Made by a program: the position numbers and the translations under genes. From contig JBKBKN010000013.1 of assembly GCA_046294625.1 (NCBI GenBank), positions 30,883-94,882 on the forward strand: a stretch of 64,000 nucleotides of DNA, given 5' to 3'. This stretch comes from JBKBKN01 sp046294625. Its GTDB lineage: Bacteria; Bacteroidota; Bacteroidia; M30B66. Within the stretch, counting starts at the first letter, position 1. The number at the start of each line of letters is the position of its first letter. Below, piece by piece: positions 9,175-17,790 of the stretch. The notes under the pieces were generated by a model, which had not been told where the DNA came from, made no database searches, and worked only from the letters and a program-made list of their open reading frames with translations.

Positions 9175-12100
9175 TTAAGGGTTCATTAAATAGTCCATTT
9201 GGATAATGTTTTGATTCCAGTCGTTGAGCAGGTCGAGATACTGGCTTTGGGTACTGATGACATTGTTCATCAAGATTACCCACTCGAGATAATTGATTTC
9301 GCCATTACTAAACTGACGATTGGCCGCTTCGGAAATCACGGTGGCATTGGGTAAAGCTGTTTGTTCGAAAAAGCGCAGGTTTTGCGCTATGGTTTCACGA
9401 GTCTTTAATGCTGCACCCCACTCGGTTTTCAAGGTTTTTAAACCCAACTCAAGTTCGTTTCCAGCCATGTGCTGCTTTATTTTACCTGATGCGATGCGTG
9501 ACTGCTGTGCCTGAAAAAATAAGGGAATTCCGATGCCAAACTGGGCAAACTGAAAACGCTGATCGCGGGAATAAAACACATCATCGGCACCCATTCCGGT
9601 GATGGATAAATTATAAAATCCAAAGCTAATATCGGGCAGCAGTCTTGATTTTTGCAAGCTTGTGTTCTTCTTTGCCAAAAGTTGCCCCTGTTCCAAAACT
9701 TGAATCTGTGGATGGCGATTTATGCGCATAGAGTCGTTGTTTAGCGTTGGATTCAATTTCGTAACTGTAGTTAAAGGCACTACATCTTGCTCGGTATTGA
9801 GCAGCAAGCGAAAACGCAACAGCAGCACTTCAAGGTCGTTGCGGATCTGATTGAGCTGAACAGCTATTTGTCCACGCTGGGTTTCGGCTGTGCTTTTTTC
9901 CACAATATTGCTTTCGCCTTTTTCGTAGCGCAGTTTTGACTTTTGCAAAAATTCAACATACATGCTGTCGTTTCGGAGAAGAATTTTTTCCTTTTCCTGA
10001 AGATAAACCAATACATAAAAAAGCTGCTTGACATCGCGCTTGAGTTTGGCCTGACTCCACCCCACATTCAGCTCACTGCTTTTGTAAACTTCGTGTTGCA
10101 GGGCTTTTTGTTTGGCATACACTATCGGGAAACTGATGGTTTGCGTTATGCCAATCTGATTGTCGCGAAACACGGAATTGAATTGCCCGTATTGCCCCAA
10201 CAGCTGGGTTTGTGGGATATCTACAGCCGCGGCTTGCAGCTTTTTTTGCATGTCGGCATGCAACTGATCGTTTTTAAACTGCAAATTGTTTTTCATCGCC
10301 AGATTGATAGCTTCGTCTATACTCACCGGAGTTTGCGATTGAGCAAAAAACGGCAGGCTCAGGAATAATAACAAGGTGGCAATACCAGCTGAAGGCTTCA
10401 TGGTTTTTTCTTTTTGGTGAAATAGCATATATAAAATCGGTAAAACAAACAGGGTTAAGAAAGTGGCAATCATCAATCCCCCAATTACCACAGTGGCCAA
10501 GGGTCTTTGCACTTCGGCACCTTCGCCTGTGCTGGTAGCCATAGGTAAAAAGCCGAGCGAGGCCACAAGGGCGGTCATCAGCACAGGTCGCAACCTTAGG
10601 CGCGTTCCTTGCATCACGATGCGTTTCAAGTTGCGGTAGCCTTCATTTTTCAAGCGATTAAATTCGGCTATTAACACTATCCCATTGAGCACCGCTACAC
10701 CAAACAAAGCGATGAATCCCACACCGGCACTTACGCTAAATGGGATACCACGAATTTGCAAAGCCAATATGCCGCCAATAGCTGAAAGGGGAATGGCCGT
10801 ATAAATGAGCAAGCCCTGCTTCACTGAATGAAAGGCAAAATAGAGCAGTAAAAAAATCAGTAGCAAGGATACCGGAACAGCAATGGCAAGTCTTCCTTTG
10901 GCTTCTTCCAGATTTTCGAATGCACCGCCATAGGTGATGAAATAGCCGGACGGTAATTTAATTTGGGCTTCAGCTTTTTGCTGCAATTCGTGCACGGTGC
11001 TTTGCACATCGCGCCCGCGGACATTAAAACCTACGATGATTCTGCGCTGAGAATTTTCGCGCTGAATCTGATTCGGCCCTTCTTCTATGGTTACATCGGC
11101 CACTGTGTGCAGGGGAATTTGTGTGCCGGCCGGTGTGGGCAACAACAGGTTTTGCACATCGGCTAAGTTTTTACGCTTTTCGCCAGTAAACCTTACTACC
11201 AAGTCAAACCGTTTTTCACCTTCATACACCAAGCCGCTACTTTCTCCGGCAAAAGCGGTTTTCACGGCTCGGTTGATATCGCTGATGTTTATGCCATATT
11301 GTGCAATAGCAGCACGCTTGTAGCGAATCACAATCTGAGGCATGCCGGTAACCGATTCTACATACAGCCCCGTGCTACCTTCAACGGTATTGCACAAATG
11401 GCCTAAGCGTTCCGCATAATGGGATAACGTGTCTAAATCATCACCAAAGATTTTCACTACCACATCTTGCCGCGCTCCCGATATCAACTCATTGAAACGC
11501 ATAGCCACTGGATACTGAAACCCGAAAGTCACGCCAGGAATAGCTTCCAAAGCCTCACTCATTTTGGCTTCCAACTCAGGGTAGGTGGTGGCCGAAGTCC
11601 ATTCGCTGCGCTTTTTCAGAATAATCATCATGTCCGAAGCATCCATGGGCATAGGGTCGGTGGGGATTTCGGAGCTGCCGGTTTTACTCACTATTTTCTC
11701 TATATCCGAAAATTGCTCCAGCAGCAATTTCGATGCTCGCGACACTGCATCTACCGATGTGCTGAGATTGCTACCCGGCAGCACACGTGTTTCTACAGCG
11801 AAATCGCCTTCGGGCAACGATGGAATAAACTCTCCGCCCATATTTACCAGCAAGTAGTAAGCGAAAACAAATAGAATAAGCACCCCACCCAATACCGCTT
11901 TTTGCATGCGGAGCACCTTCACCAGCATGGAGTGATAAAAAGCTTCGATGCGGCTCATCATCCGGTCAGAAAAAGTGGGCTTGTGCGAAATTTTTTTGCT
12001 CAAAATCAGCGAAGCCATCATAGGAATGTAGGTGAGCGAAAGGATCAAGGCACCGATCAGGGCAAAGGCTACGGTTTGCGCCATGGGCTTAAACATTTTG

Positions 12101-13521
12101 CCTTCAATCCCTTGCAGAGTAAAGATGGGGAGATAAACTATAAGTATGATTATTTGTCCGAACACGGCACTATTCATCATGCGCGAAGCCGAAAATTTCA
12201 CTTCATCATCCATTTGCTTTTGGTTGAGCCGGGTAACAGTCGCAAATATCTTGCTGTGACTCAGGCGGTGCATCACAGACTCCACGATAATCACCGCACC
12301 ATCCACAATCAACCCGAAATCAAGTGCTCCCAGGCTCATCAGGTTGCCACTTACACCAAACACATTCATCATGATGATGGCGAAAAGCATGGCCAAAGGG
12401 ATGACTGTGGCTACCAGCATTCCTGCCCGCAGGTTGCCCAGAAATAAAACAAGAACAAAAACCACAATCAAAGCGCCTTCCATGAGATTTTTTGTCACGG
12501 TGCTGATGGCGTTGTTCACCATCTTGGTGCGGTCCAGAAAAGGTTCTATGACCACACCTTTGGGAAGGGTTTTCTGAATCTGCACAATGCGCTCTTTGAT
12601 GTTTTCAATCACAATATTGCTGTTGGCCCCTTTGAGCATCATCACCACTGCACCCGACACTTCTTGTTCGCCATTGTAGGTCATGGCGCCATAGCGTGTA
12701 GCGTGCCCCATGTTCACTTCTGCTACATCGCGTATAAGCAAGGGAATACCATTGGGTAGGTTTTTTACCACAATTTTCTGAATGTCTTCCACATTGCCTA
12801 CCAAACCTTCACTGCGGATAAACAGTACGGTTTCGTTTTTCTCAATATAAGCTCCGCCCGTGTTTTGGTTGTTGATTTCAAGGGCATGAAACACATCGTC
12901 AAGCGTGATGCCATTAGCTAGAAGCACTTCGGGCTTCACCGCTATTTCATATTGTTTCAGATAGCCTCCAAAGCTGCTGACATCGGCCACCCCTTCCACC
13001 CCCAATAGCTGTCTGCGTACAATCCAGTCCTGAATGGTTCTGAGTTCAGTGGCATCAAATTGATTCTCGTAACCTTTTTCGGGTCTGACAACATATTGAT
13101 AAATTTCTCCCAACCCTGTAGTAACAGGAGCCAGTACGGGCATGCCAAAACCTTGCGGAATTTCATTCTGCACCTGAAGCAACCGCTCCGACACTTGTTG
13201 CCGCGCCCAGTAAATATCAATATTGTCGCGAAAAACAATGGTTACCACCGACAAGCCAAAGCGCGAAAAACTTCGCAACTCCACCATGCCGGGAATATTC
13301 TTGCTGATTTGTTCGATGGGAAAAGTAATCAATCGCTCCACATCCGGTGCGCCAAGAGCCGGAGCCACGGTGAGAATCTGGACCTGATTGTTGGTGATGT
13401 CTGGCACGGCATCGATAGGCAAATGTTTGACTTCATAAGCCCCATAGCCAATCAGGCCAATGACAAAAAGGGCGATGACAAGTTTGTTATGTATAGAAAA
13501 TGATATGATTTTATTTAGCAT
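9175..13521 (-). CDS. CzcA/CusA-type heavy-metal RND pump fused to a TolC-like outer-membrane factor
   Basis: 1448 residues. Residues 1-~1035 are a full HME-RND proton/metal antiporter: the N-terminal helix, LPIDAVPDITNNQVQ, and the helix-4 motif DFGLIVDGAVIIVE at 401-414. That motif is the form seen in the divalent-cation pumps (CzcA/CnrA, Zn/Co/Cd/Ni), not in the Cu(I)/Ag(I) CusA group. From Met1041 a second hydrophobic, signal-peptide-like stretch ending FFAQSQ leads into a ~400-residue outer-membrane efflux (TolC) domain (SIDEAINLAMKNN, long helices, GEINYLEWVILMNN). The frame is continuous. Such fusions recur in Bacteroidota. How one chain spans both membranes is unclear; cleavage or internal initiation at the signal-like segment are possibilities. 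It heads the adaptor and VIT genes. Confidence 0.95.
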   Translation of the reverse strand: MLNKIISFSIHNKLVIALFVIGLIGYGAYEVKHLPIDAVPDITNNQVQILTVAPALGAPDVERLITFPIEQISKNIPGMVELRSFSRFGLSVVTIVFRDNIDIYWARQQVSERLLQVQNEIPQGFGMPVLAPVTTGLGEIYQYVVRPEKGYENQFDATELRTIQDWIVRRQLLGVEGVADVSSFGGYLKQYEIAVKPEVLLANGITLDDVFHALEINNQNTGGAYIEKNETVLFIRSEGLVGNVEDIQKIVVKNLPNGIPLLIRDVAEVNMGHATRYGAMTYNGEQEVSGAVVMMLKGANSNIVIENIKERIVQIQKTLPKGVVIEPFLDRTKMVNNAISTVTKNLMEGALIVVFVLVLFLGNLRAGMLVATVIPLAMLFAIIMMNVFGVSGNLMSLGALDFGLIVDGAVIIVESVMHRLSHSKIFATVTRLNQKQMDDEVKFSASRMMNSAVFGQIIILIVYLPIFTLQGIEGKMFKPMAQTVAFALIGALILSLTYIPMMASLILSKKISHKPTFSDRMMSRIEAFYHSMLVKVLRMQKAVLGGVLILFVFAYYLLVNMGGEFIPSLPEGDFAVETRVLPGSNLSTSVDAVSRASKLLLEQFSDIEKIVSKTGSSEIPTDPMPMDASDMMIILKKRSEWTSATTYPELEAKMSEALEAIPGVTFGFQYPVAMRFNELISGARQDVVVKIFGDDLDTLSHYAERLGHLCNTVEGSTGLYVESVTGMPQIVIRYKRAAIAQYGINISDINRAVKTAFAGESSGLVYEGEKRFDLVVRFTGEKRKNLADVQNLLLPTPAGTQIPLHTVADVTIEEGPNQIQRENSQRRIIVGFNVRGRDVQSTVHELQQKAEAQIKLPSGYFITYGGAFENLEEAKGRLAIAVPVSLLLIFLLLYFAFHSVKQGLLIYTAIPLSAIGGILALQIRGIPFSVSAGVGFIALFGVAVLNGIVLIAEFNRLKNEGYRNLKRIVMQGTRLRLRPVLMTALVASLGFLPMATSTGEGAEVQRPLATVVIGGLMIATFLTLFVLPILYMLFHQKEKTMKPSAGIATLLLFLSLPFFAQSQTPVSIDEAINLAMKNNLQFKNDQLHADMQKKLQAAAVDIPQTQLLGQYGQFNSVFRDNQIGITQTISFPIVYAKQKALQHEVYKSSELNVGWSQAKLKRDVKQLFYVLVYLQEKEKILLRNDSMYVEFLQKSKLRYEKGESNIVEKSTAETQRGQIAVQLNQIRNDLEVLLLRFRLLLNTEQDVVPLTTVTKLNPTLNNDSMRINRHPQIQVLEQGQLLAKKNTSLQKSRLLPDISFGFYNLSITGMGADDVFYSRDQRFQFAQFGIGIPLFFQAQQSRIASGKIKQHMAGNELELGLKTLKTEWGAALKTRETIAQNLRFFEQTALPNATVISEAANRQFSNGEINYLEWVILMNNVISTQSQYLDLLNDWNQNIIQMDYLMNP

Positions 13522-13621
13522 GGCAAATCATTAAAAAATTGTGGAAAAGCCCCACGCAGTCAAATGTTGCGCAAGAGCAAAATTTAATGCAGCAAGGGCT
13601 GCGATTAAAAACCGAAAATGA

Positions 13622-14005
13622 TTAAACCCACCGTGGTGGCTGCCAGATGTTGCTCAGATACGCATTGTAGAAGTTGAATGGAGAAAAAGTAAGCTTAATG
13701 CGTTCAAACTCGGGTTGATGCAATTCAAAACTTTCAGCGGAATGATGTATAATTTTCACCACTTGCAAGACGGAGAAATCAGCTGTTTTGAAGGGAAGAT
13801 TCTCGTGATCCCTATGTTCATCATCGGGGTGATTGATTTCAGGTGCGTAGTGCTGAGCTACAAAATCAAAGAAAGTGCCTTCCGGATCTTCCTGCTGATG
13901 TTCTTGAAAGTGATGAATAAGTGTTGGCAAACGCAAAACCTGTCCAAGGGAACAAGATACTTGCAACAATATGATAGCCAGAAAAGCGCTAATCCATCTT
14001 TTCAT
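13622..14005 (-). CDS. Small secreted His/Asp/Glu-rich protein upstream of the metal pump
   Basis: 127 residues from the ATG at 14005, chosen because it begins a clear signal peptide (MKRWISAFLAIILLQVSCSLG). A longer frame from 14056 would bury the signal. The mature part is rich in possible metal ligands (HHFQEHQQEDPEG, HPDDEHRDHENLP, IIHHSAESFELHQ). I know of similar small proteins of unknown function next to CusA/CzcA genes in Bacteroidota, but no named domain. It lies 100 bp upstream of the RND-TolC gene on the same strand. A periplasmic metal-binding or sensing role is inference from composition and position. Cys17 sits inside the signal, so a lipoprotein is possible but the lipobox (LLQVSC) is poor. 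Confidence 0.65.
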   Translation of the reverse strand: MKRWISAFLAIILLQVSCSLGQVLRLPTLIHHFQEHQQEDPEGTFFDFVAQHYAPEINHPDDEHRDHENLPFKTADFSVLQVVKIIHHSAESFELHQPEFERIKLTFSPFNFYNAYLSNIWQPPRWV

Positions 14006-14097
14006 ATAGCAAAGATAAGCATACTTAAAGGACAATCTATGACATAAGTCATTCATTCTGCTTTATTTAAACCGATTCTTGACAGCATTTATGTGCA

Positions 14098-14475
14098 TTA
14101 GGACCGATTCTTTAAGTCATCTTCCACATGTAGAATATGCAAAAGACGATGTATGATAGGTGCAAAAAACACCGCCGTGATGCTTAAAAAAGCTACCCCA
14201 CTATACAAAGCAAAAACAGAGGAAAATAGCTTTGCTGCTTCGGTTTTCATTTCCACCACAGGTCCCATGCCGGTAAGAATCATGCAAGCCATATGAAAAC
14301 CATCAAGCAATGATAATTCACCGAAATAGCAATATCCTAAAGTGCCAAATGCTACAGAAAAACTAATCAATCCAAAAGCAAACATGCCATAGCGGCCATT
14401 CTGAGCATGAATCTTGGGAAGGATATTATCTTTTGTCCGCGACGTTCGAGTTTCATTTAAAATTTTTTTTCTCAT
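14098..14475 (-). CDS. Two-helix membrane protein with K+-channel-like pore loop
   Basis: 125 residues. A basic N-terminal ~28 residues precede a first membrane helix (about 30-50), a short re-entrant-like segment (LSLLDGFHMACMILTGMGPV), a charged step (VEMKTEAAKLF) and a second helix (SSVFALYSGVAFLSITAVFF) ending in HRLLHILHVEDD. This is the M1-pore-M2 layout of a two-helix ion channel, with TGMGP where a potassium filter would read T(V/I)GYG. The filter tyrosine-glycine is absent, so K+ selectivity cannot be assumed. I recall other bacterial proteins with GGMGP at this place, all uncharacterised. It starts 12 bp after the sterol-desaturase-family gene and is very probably cotranscribed with it. 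The function is unknown. Confidence 0.6.
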   Translation of the reverse strand: MRKKILNETRTSRTKDNILPKIHAQNGRYGMFAFGLISFSVAFGTLGYCYFGELSLLDGFHMACMILTGMGPVVEMKTEAAKLFSSVFALYSGVAFLSITAVFFAPIIHRLLHILHVEDDLKNRS

Positions 14476-14487
14476 TCACTTGTTATA

Positions 14488-15714
14488 TCATGCAGAACTA
14501 TGAAGCTTTGAATTGTTTAGTCCTCTTTTGGTTAGTGCCCAATGCACACCGCTAAATAACTGTAGAACAATCACTGCATAGATTTTCCAACCGAGGTTTG
14601 GCAGCACGAATAGCCATACTAGCCCCAAAAGCAGCCTTGCCCATTCTGAACGAAAAGCCCACCACCTTTGCTCCAGTTGTGCACCCAATGCTGTGATGGA
14701 ATAGACCACATACACTACTCCGATGCTTAGCTGAATATAACCAAGTTTAGGCGCAGAAAACAATAACAAAGTGGCCCAGCCTATCTGCATTGCAAATTGC
14801 ACGATGACATAAATAGCCAAAGACTTAGATAAGGGAATATCATACTTTCGATACGTCCTTAAATTAGGTTCCTGAGGCGCTTCATATCCCCCTAAATAAG
14901 CCGGTCGCCAGCCGGGTGGCTTTACAAATACCAGTATTTTGTCCTTCAAGCTTTGGGCTTTAGCCGAAATATCGATCAATTCCTTCCAATAATGCAAATT
15001 AGCCCAAGCAGGATTCCAGCTTTTTAATGGTTTGGTAATGCCATACACCGGCTCTTCTTCTTCTTCCTGAAAAGTGCCAAACATTCTGTCCCAAATGATC
15101 AAAGTGCCCGCATGATTTTTGTCTAAATATTTGGGATTGGAGCCATGATGGACGCGATGATGAGAAGGTGTGTTAAAGATGTATTCAAACCAACCCATTT
15201 TTCCTATCGCTCTTGTGTGAATCCAAAATTGATAAAGCGTATTGAAGGCCACCACCGTGAGGGTCATCATCGGATTAAAACCCAAAACAGCCAATGGGAG
15301 ATAAAACAAAGCAGAAAACAAGCCCTGAAACCAGGATTGGCGCAAGGCCACGGACAAATTATAATCTTCGCTCTGATGATGCACGATGTGCGTTGCCCAA
15401 ATGGCATTCACTTCATGGCTTGTGCGGTGAAACCAATAGTAGCAAAAGTCCACTCCAATAAACAATATAATCCACCAATACCATTCAGTGTCAATGGTAA
15501 ACAAACGGCCGTATTCATAGAGCAAAAAATAGAGTGAAAATGTTCCTGCTTTCAGTAAAATACCGGTGAGCTGCTGACCCACGCCGCAACTGATATTGGT
15601 AATCGCATCGGAGAATCGATACAGTTGTTGCTTCTTATAGATACCATAGACCAATTCTATCCCTATAAGGATAAAAAACACAGGGATGGACAAGGCAATG
15701 TAATTAACCTCCAT
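14488..15714 (-). CDS. Sterol desaturase / fatty acid hydroxylase superfamily protein
   Basis: 408 residues; integral-membrane di-iron oxygenase. It has the histidine clusters of the superfamily: H96RTSH100, H109IVHH113, H166 and HHRVHH (185-190), with an additional H201. N-terminal helices span 1-70. The C-terminal third (about 290-400) adds a further set of hydrophobic helices, longer than the minimal ~270-residue desaturase core and as seen in TMEM195-like ether-lipid oxygenase relatives. The substrate is a lipid hydrocarbon chain or sterol and is not identifiable from sequence. Its start overlaps the end of the CPBP protease gene by 11 bp, and the channel-like gene follows after 12 bp, so the three form an operon. 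Confidence 0.9.
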   Translation of the reverse strand: MEVNYIALSIPVFFILIGIELVYGIYKKQQLYRFSDAITNISCGVGQQLTGILLKAGTFSLYFLLYEYGRLFTIDTEWYWWIILFIGVDFCYYWFHRTSHEVNAIWATHIVHHQSEDYNLSVALRQSWFQGLFSALFYLPLAVLGFNPMMTLTVVAFNTLYQFWIHTRAIGKMGWFEYIFNTPSHHRVHHGSNPKYLDKNHAGTLIIWDRMFGTFQEEEEEPVYGITKPLKSWNPAWANLHYWKELIDISAKAQSLKDKILVFVKPPGWRPAYLGGYEAPQEPNLRTYRKYDIPLSKSLAIYVIVQFAMQIGWATLLLFSAPKLGYIQLSIGVVYVVYSITALGAQLEQRWWAFRSEWARLLLGLVWLFVLPNLGWKIYAVIVLQLFSGVHWALTKRGLNNSKLHSSA

Positions 15715-16645
15715 AAGTCATGTAACGCGATTTTTCGTTTTCTCTCTTGATAGCTCTCAAAAGCATCAGGGCTCCAATCATCAGCAAGAAAGCAATTAGC
15801 AGACCAGGCCATGAGTCTGCAATACCGCTTTCTTTCTCCGAGGGAACTTTACCCAATTCCTCGAGATGAAACCATAAGACACCAAATGCATTGTTGGTAA
15901 AATGACCGGCAATAGGCAACCACAATTTGTTACTATACAGATATAGATAACCCAAAACAGCGCCGAGCACCAATCGGGGTAAAAATCCATAAAACTGAAA
16001 GTGGATAAAACTGAAAATAGCGGCTGCGACCCAAACTGCCAAATGACCGCTTCGGAACCAACGCTCCAACTCCGATTGTAATGCACCACGAAAGAGCAGC
16101 TCTTCGCCCAAAGCAGGTAATATGGCGATAATCAGTAAGGTGTAAAGCAGCGAACCCACACTATCAGTAACCAAGAAAGCCTTGGTGAGTTCCTCCGCCC
16201 GGTCTTCCATTTCTCTCAAATAGCTTTCAAAGGATTGCAAAGCTTCCGGAAGACGAAACATTTGATTCCACTCGTGAAGCACACTTACTATCGGCACGAA
16301 AAACAAAATGACCAAACAACTGAATACCAACCATTTTACAGGCGCAGCTTTCATTCCATACCATCGCTTAGGGCTATTGCCCTTCATGTAGGCAAAATAG
16401 ATGGATGGCGCAACAAAAATCCCGATGGCAGAAAGCAATTGATTAAATCTCAGCATCTGTATCACCTCCGGGTTTCCTAAATCTTCAAGTCCTTCTGCAA
16501 TATCGATCGGAAAAATCAGCTGAGAAATTAATAGACCACTCAGGGTAAACAATGAACCGAAAATAAATACCAACATAATCAGCCAAAAAATACTGTAAGC
16601 CGGACTAGAATCAGAAAGACTGGGTTTTATGAATCGCTCCAACAT
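15704..16645 (-). CDS. CPBP family intramembrane metalloprotease (Rce1/Abi type)
   Basis: 313 residues, eight or so hydrophobic segments. The four conserved motifs of the family are visible: E181E182LLFR186 (EExxxR), F212xxxH215, and H248xxxN252. These residues bind the metal or catalytic water in Rce1-type proteases. The bacterial substrate is unknown. It is the first gene of a minus-strand operon with the desaturase-family gene (11-bp overlap) and the channel-like gene. A divergent 143-bp gap separates it from dusB. Confidence 0.88.
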   Translation of the reverse strand: MLERFIKPSLSDSSPAYSIFWLIMLVFIFGSLFTLSGLLISQLIFPIDIAEGLEDLGNPEVIQMLRFNQLLSAIGIFVAPSIYFAYMKGNSPKRWYGMKAAPVKWLVFSCLVILFFVPIVSVLHEWNQMFRLPEALQSFESYLREMEDRAEELTKAFLVTDSVGSLLYTLLIIAILPALGEELLFRGALQSELERWFRSGHLAVWVAAAIFSFIHFQFYGFLPRLVLGAVLGYLYLYSNKLWLPIAGHFTNNAFGVLWFHLEELGKVPSEKESGIADSWPGLLIAFLLMIGALMLLRAIKRENEKSRYMTYGG

Positions 16646-16762
16646 AGGCTGTAATGCAGATGTGCTTCAAACCTACGCAAAAATTAAATAAGTTGGTTGG
16701 ATGGTGAATTTTAACCATTTGTGAGCAATTGGGGTCAATGAACGTCGCTCAGAATTTATCCG

Positions 16763-16770
16763 TATTTTTG
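16763..16770 (+). promoter_or_regulatory. Bacteroidota -7 box (TATTTTTG) for dusB
   Basis: Exact TAnnTTTG match, 18 bases before the dusB start codon, in the divergent gap. No convincing TTG -33 element at the usual spacing. Confidence 0.4.
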
Positions 16771-16788
16771 CCGCGCTGAAATGGATAG

Positions 16789-17787
16789 ATGGTAAAAATT
16801 GATCAAATCGAATTGGGCGATTTCCCGCTCTTGCTCGCGCCAATGGAAGATGTGAGCGATCCGCCTTTTCGTGCCGTGTGCAAACAATACGGAGCCGATC
16901 TGATGTACACCGAGTTTGTCTCTTCCGAAGGTTTAATCAGAGATGCTGCTAAGAGTGTAAAAAAACTCGACATCTTCGAGTCAGAGCGCCCTATCGGCAT
17001 TCAGTTGTTTGGTAGCGATATTGAATCGATGAAAGAAGCGGCATTCATTGCTACTAAGGCCAATCCCAATCTGATTGACATCAACTATGGTTGCCCGGTG
17101 AAAAATGTGGCCTGCAAAGGAGCTGGAGCTGCCTTGCTTCAGGACATTCCCAAAATGGTGAAAATGACCGAAGCGGTGATTAAATCCACGCATTTGCCCG
17201 TAACGGTGAAAACCCGCCTTGGCTGGGACGAAAGCACTAAAAATATTGAAGAAGTAGCCGAACGGCTTCAGGATATTGGTATCAAAGCCCTTTCTATTCA
17301 TGGTCGCACTCGCGCACAACTGTATAAAGGCCCTGCTGATTGGACACTTATCGGTCAGGTGAAAAACAATCCGAGAATTCAGATACCCATTTTTGGTAAT
17401 GGCGATGTAGATAGTCCGGAAACGGCCTTAGCCATGAAAAATCGTTATGGAGTGGATGGGGTGATGATTGGCCGCGCTAGTATCGGTTACCCCTGGATTT
17501 TCAACGAGATAAAACACTTCATCCGCACCGGACGACACCTTTCTCCTCCCGGATTCCGCGATCGGATTAAGGTTTGTCGAACCCATCTAGATGAAAGCAT
17601 TAAATGGAAAGGCGAAAAATTGGGTGTTCTGGAAATGCGCCGACACTATACCAATTATTTTAAAGGTATTCCGCATTTCAAAGAATACCGCATGCGTCTG
17701 GTCACCATCGACGATTATCAGGATGTGCTTTCTGTATTGGATGAGCTGGAAAATAAATTTCTACGTGGCGAACTTGTGGTAGCATAG
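16789..17787 (+). CDS. dusB: tRNA-dihydrouridine synthase (DusB-like)
   Basis: 332 residues; a cytoplasmic FMN enzyme that reduces uridine in the D-loop of tRNA with NADPH. N-terminal LLLAPMEDVSDPPFRAVCKQ is the FMN-barrel start. NYGCPVKNVACKGAGAALL carries the catalytic cysteine, and VKTRLGWD, SIHGRTRAQLYKG and GVDGVMIGRASIGYPW are the expected phosphate- and FMN-binding motifs. A helical C-terminal domain follows (about 245-332). Length and motifs fit the DusB group. The gene converges on lptB with only 3 bp between the stops. Confidence 0.95.
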   Translation: MVKIDQIELGDFPLLLAPMEDVSDPPFRAVCKQYGADLMYTEFVSSEGLIRDAAKSVKKLDIFESERPIGIQLFGSDIESMKEAAFIATKANPNLIDINYGCPVKNVACKGAGAALLQDIPKMVKMTEAVIKSTHLPVTVKTRLGWDESTKNIEEVAERLQDIGIKALSIHGRTRAQLYKGPADWTLIGQVKNNPRIQIPIFGNGDVDSPETALAMKNRYGVDGVMIGRASIGYPWIFNEIKHFIRTGRHLSPPGFRDRIKVCRTHLDESIKWKGEKLGVLEMRRHYTNYFKGIPHFKEYRMRLVTIDDYQDVLSVLDELENKFLRGELVVA

Positions 17788-17790
17788 CCT

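Noticed and set aside
9164..9283. N-terminal extension of the adaptor gene to 9283
   Set aside because: It would overlap the RND-TolC gene by over 100 bp and bury the lipoprotein signal; the ATG at 9163 gives a proper signal peptide.
11467..12577. Several 75-180-codon plus-strand frames inside the RND gene
   Set aside because: Antisense shadows of a conserved coding region; compositions are not protein-like.
14098..14475. Calling the channel-like protein a K+ channel
   Set aside because: The selectivity filter residues are absent, so only a pore-like layout is claimed.
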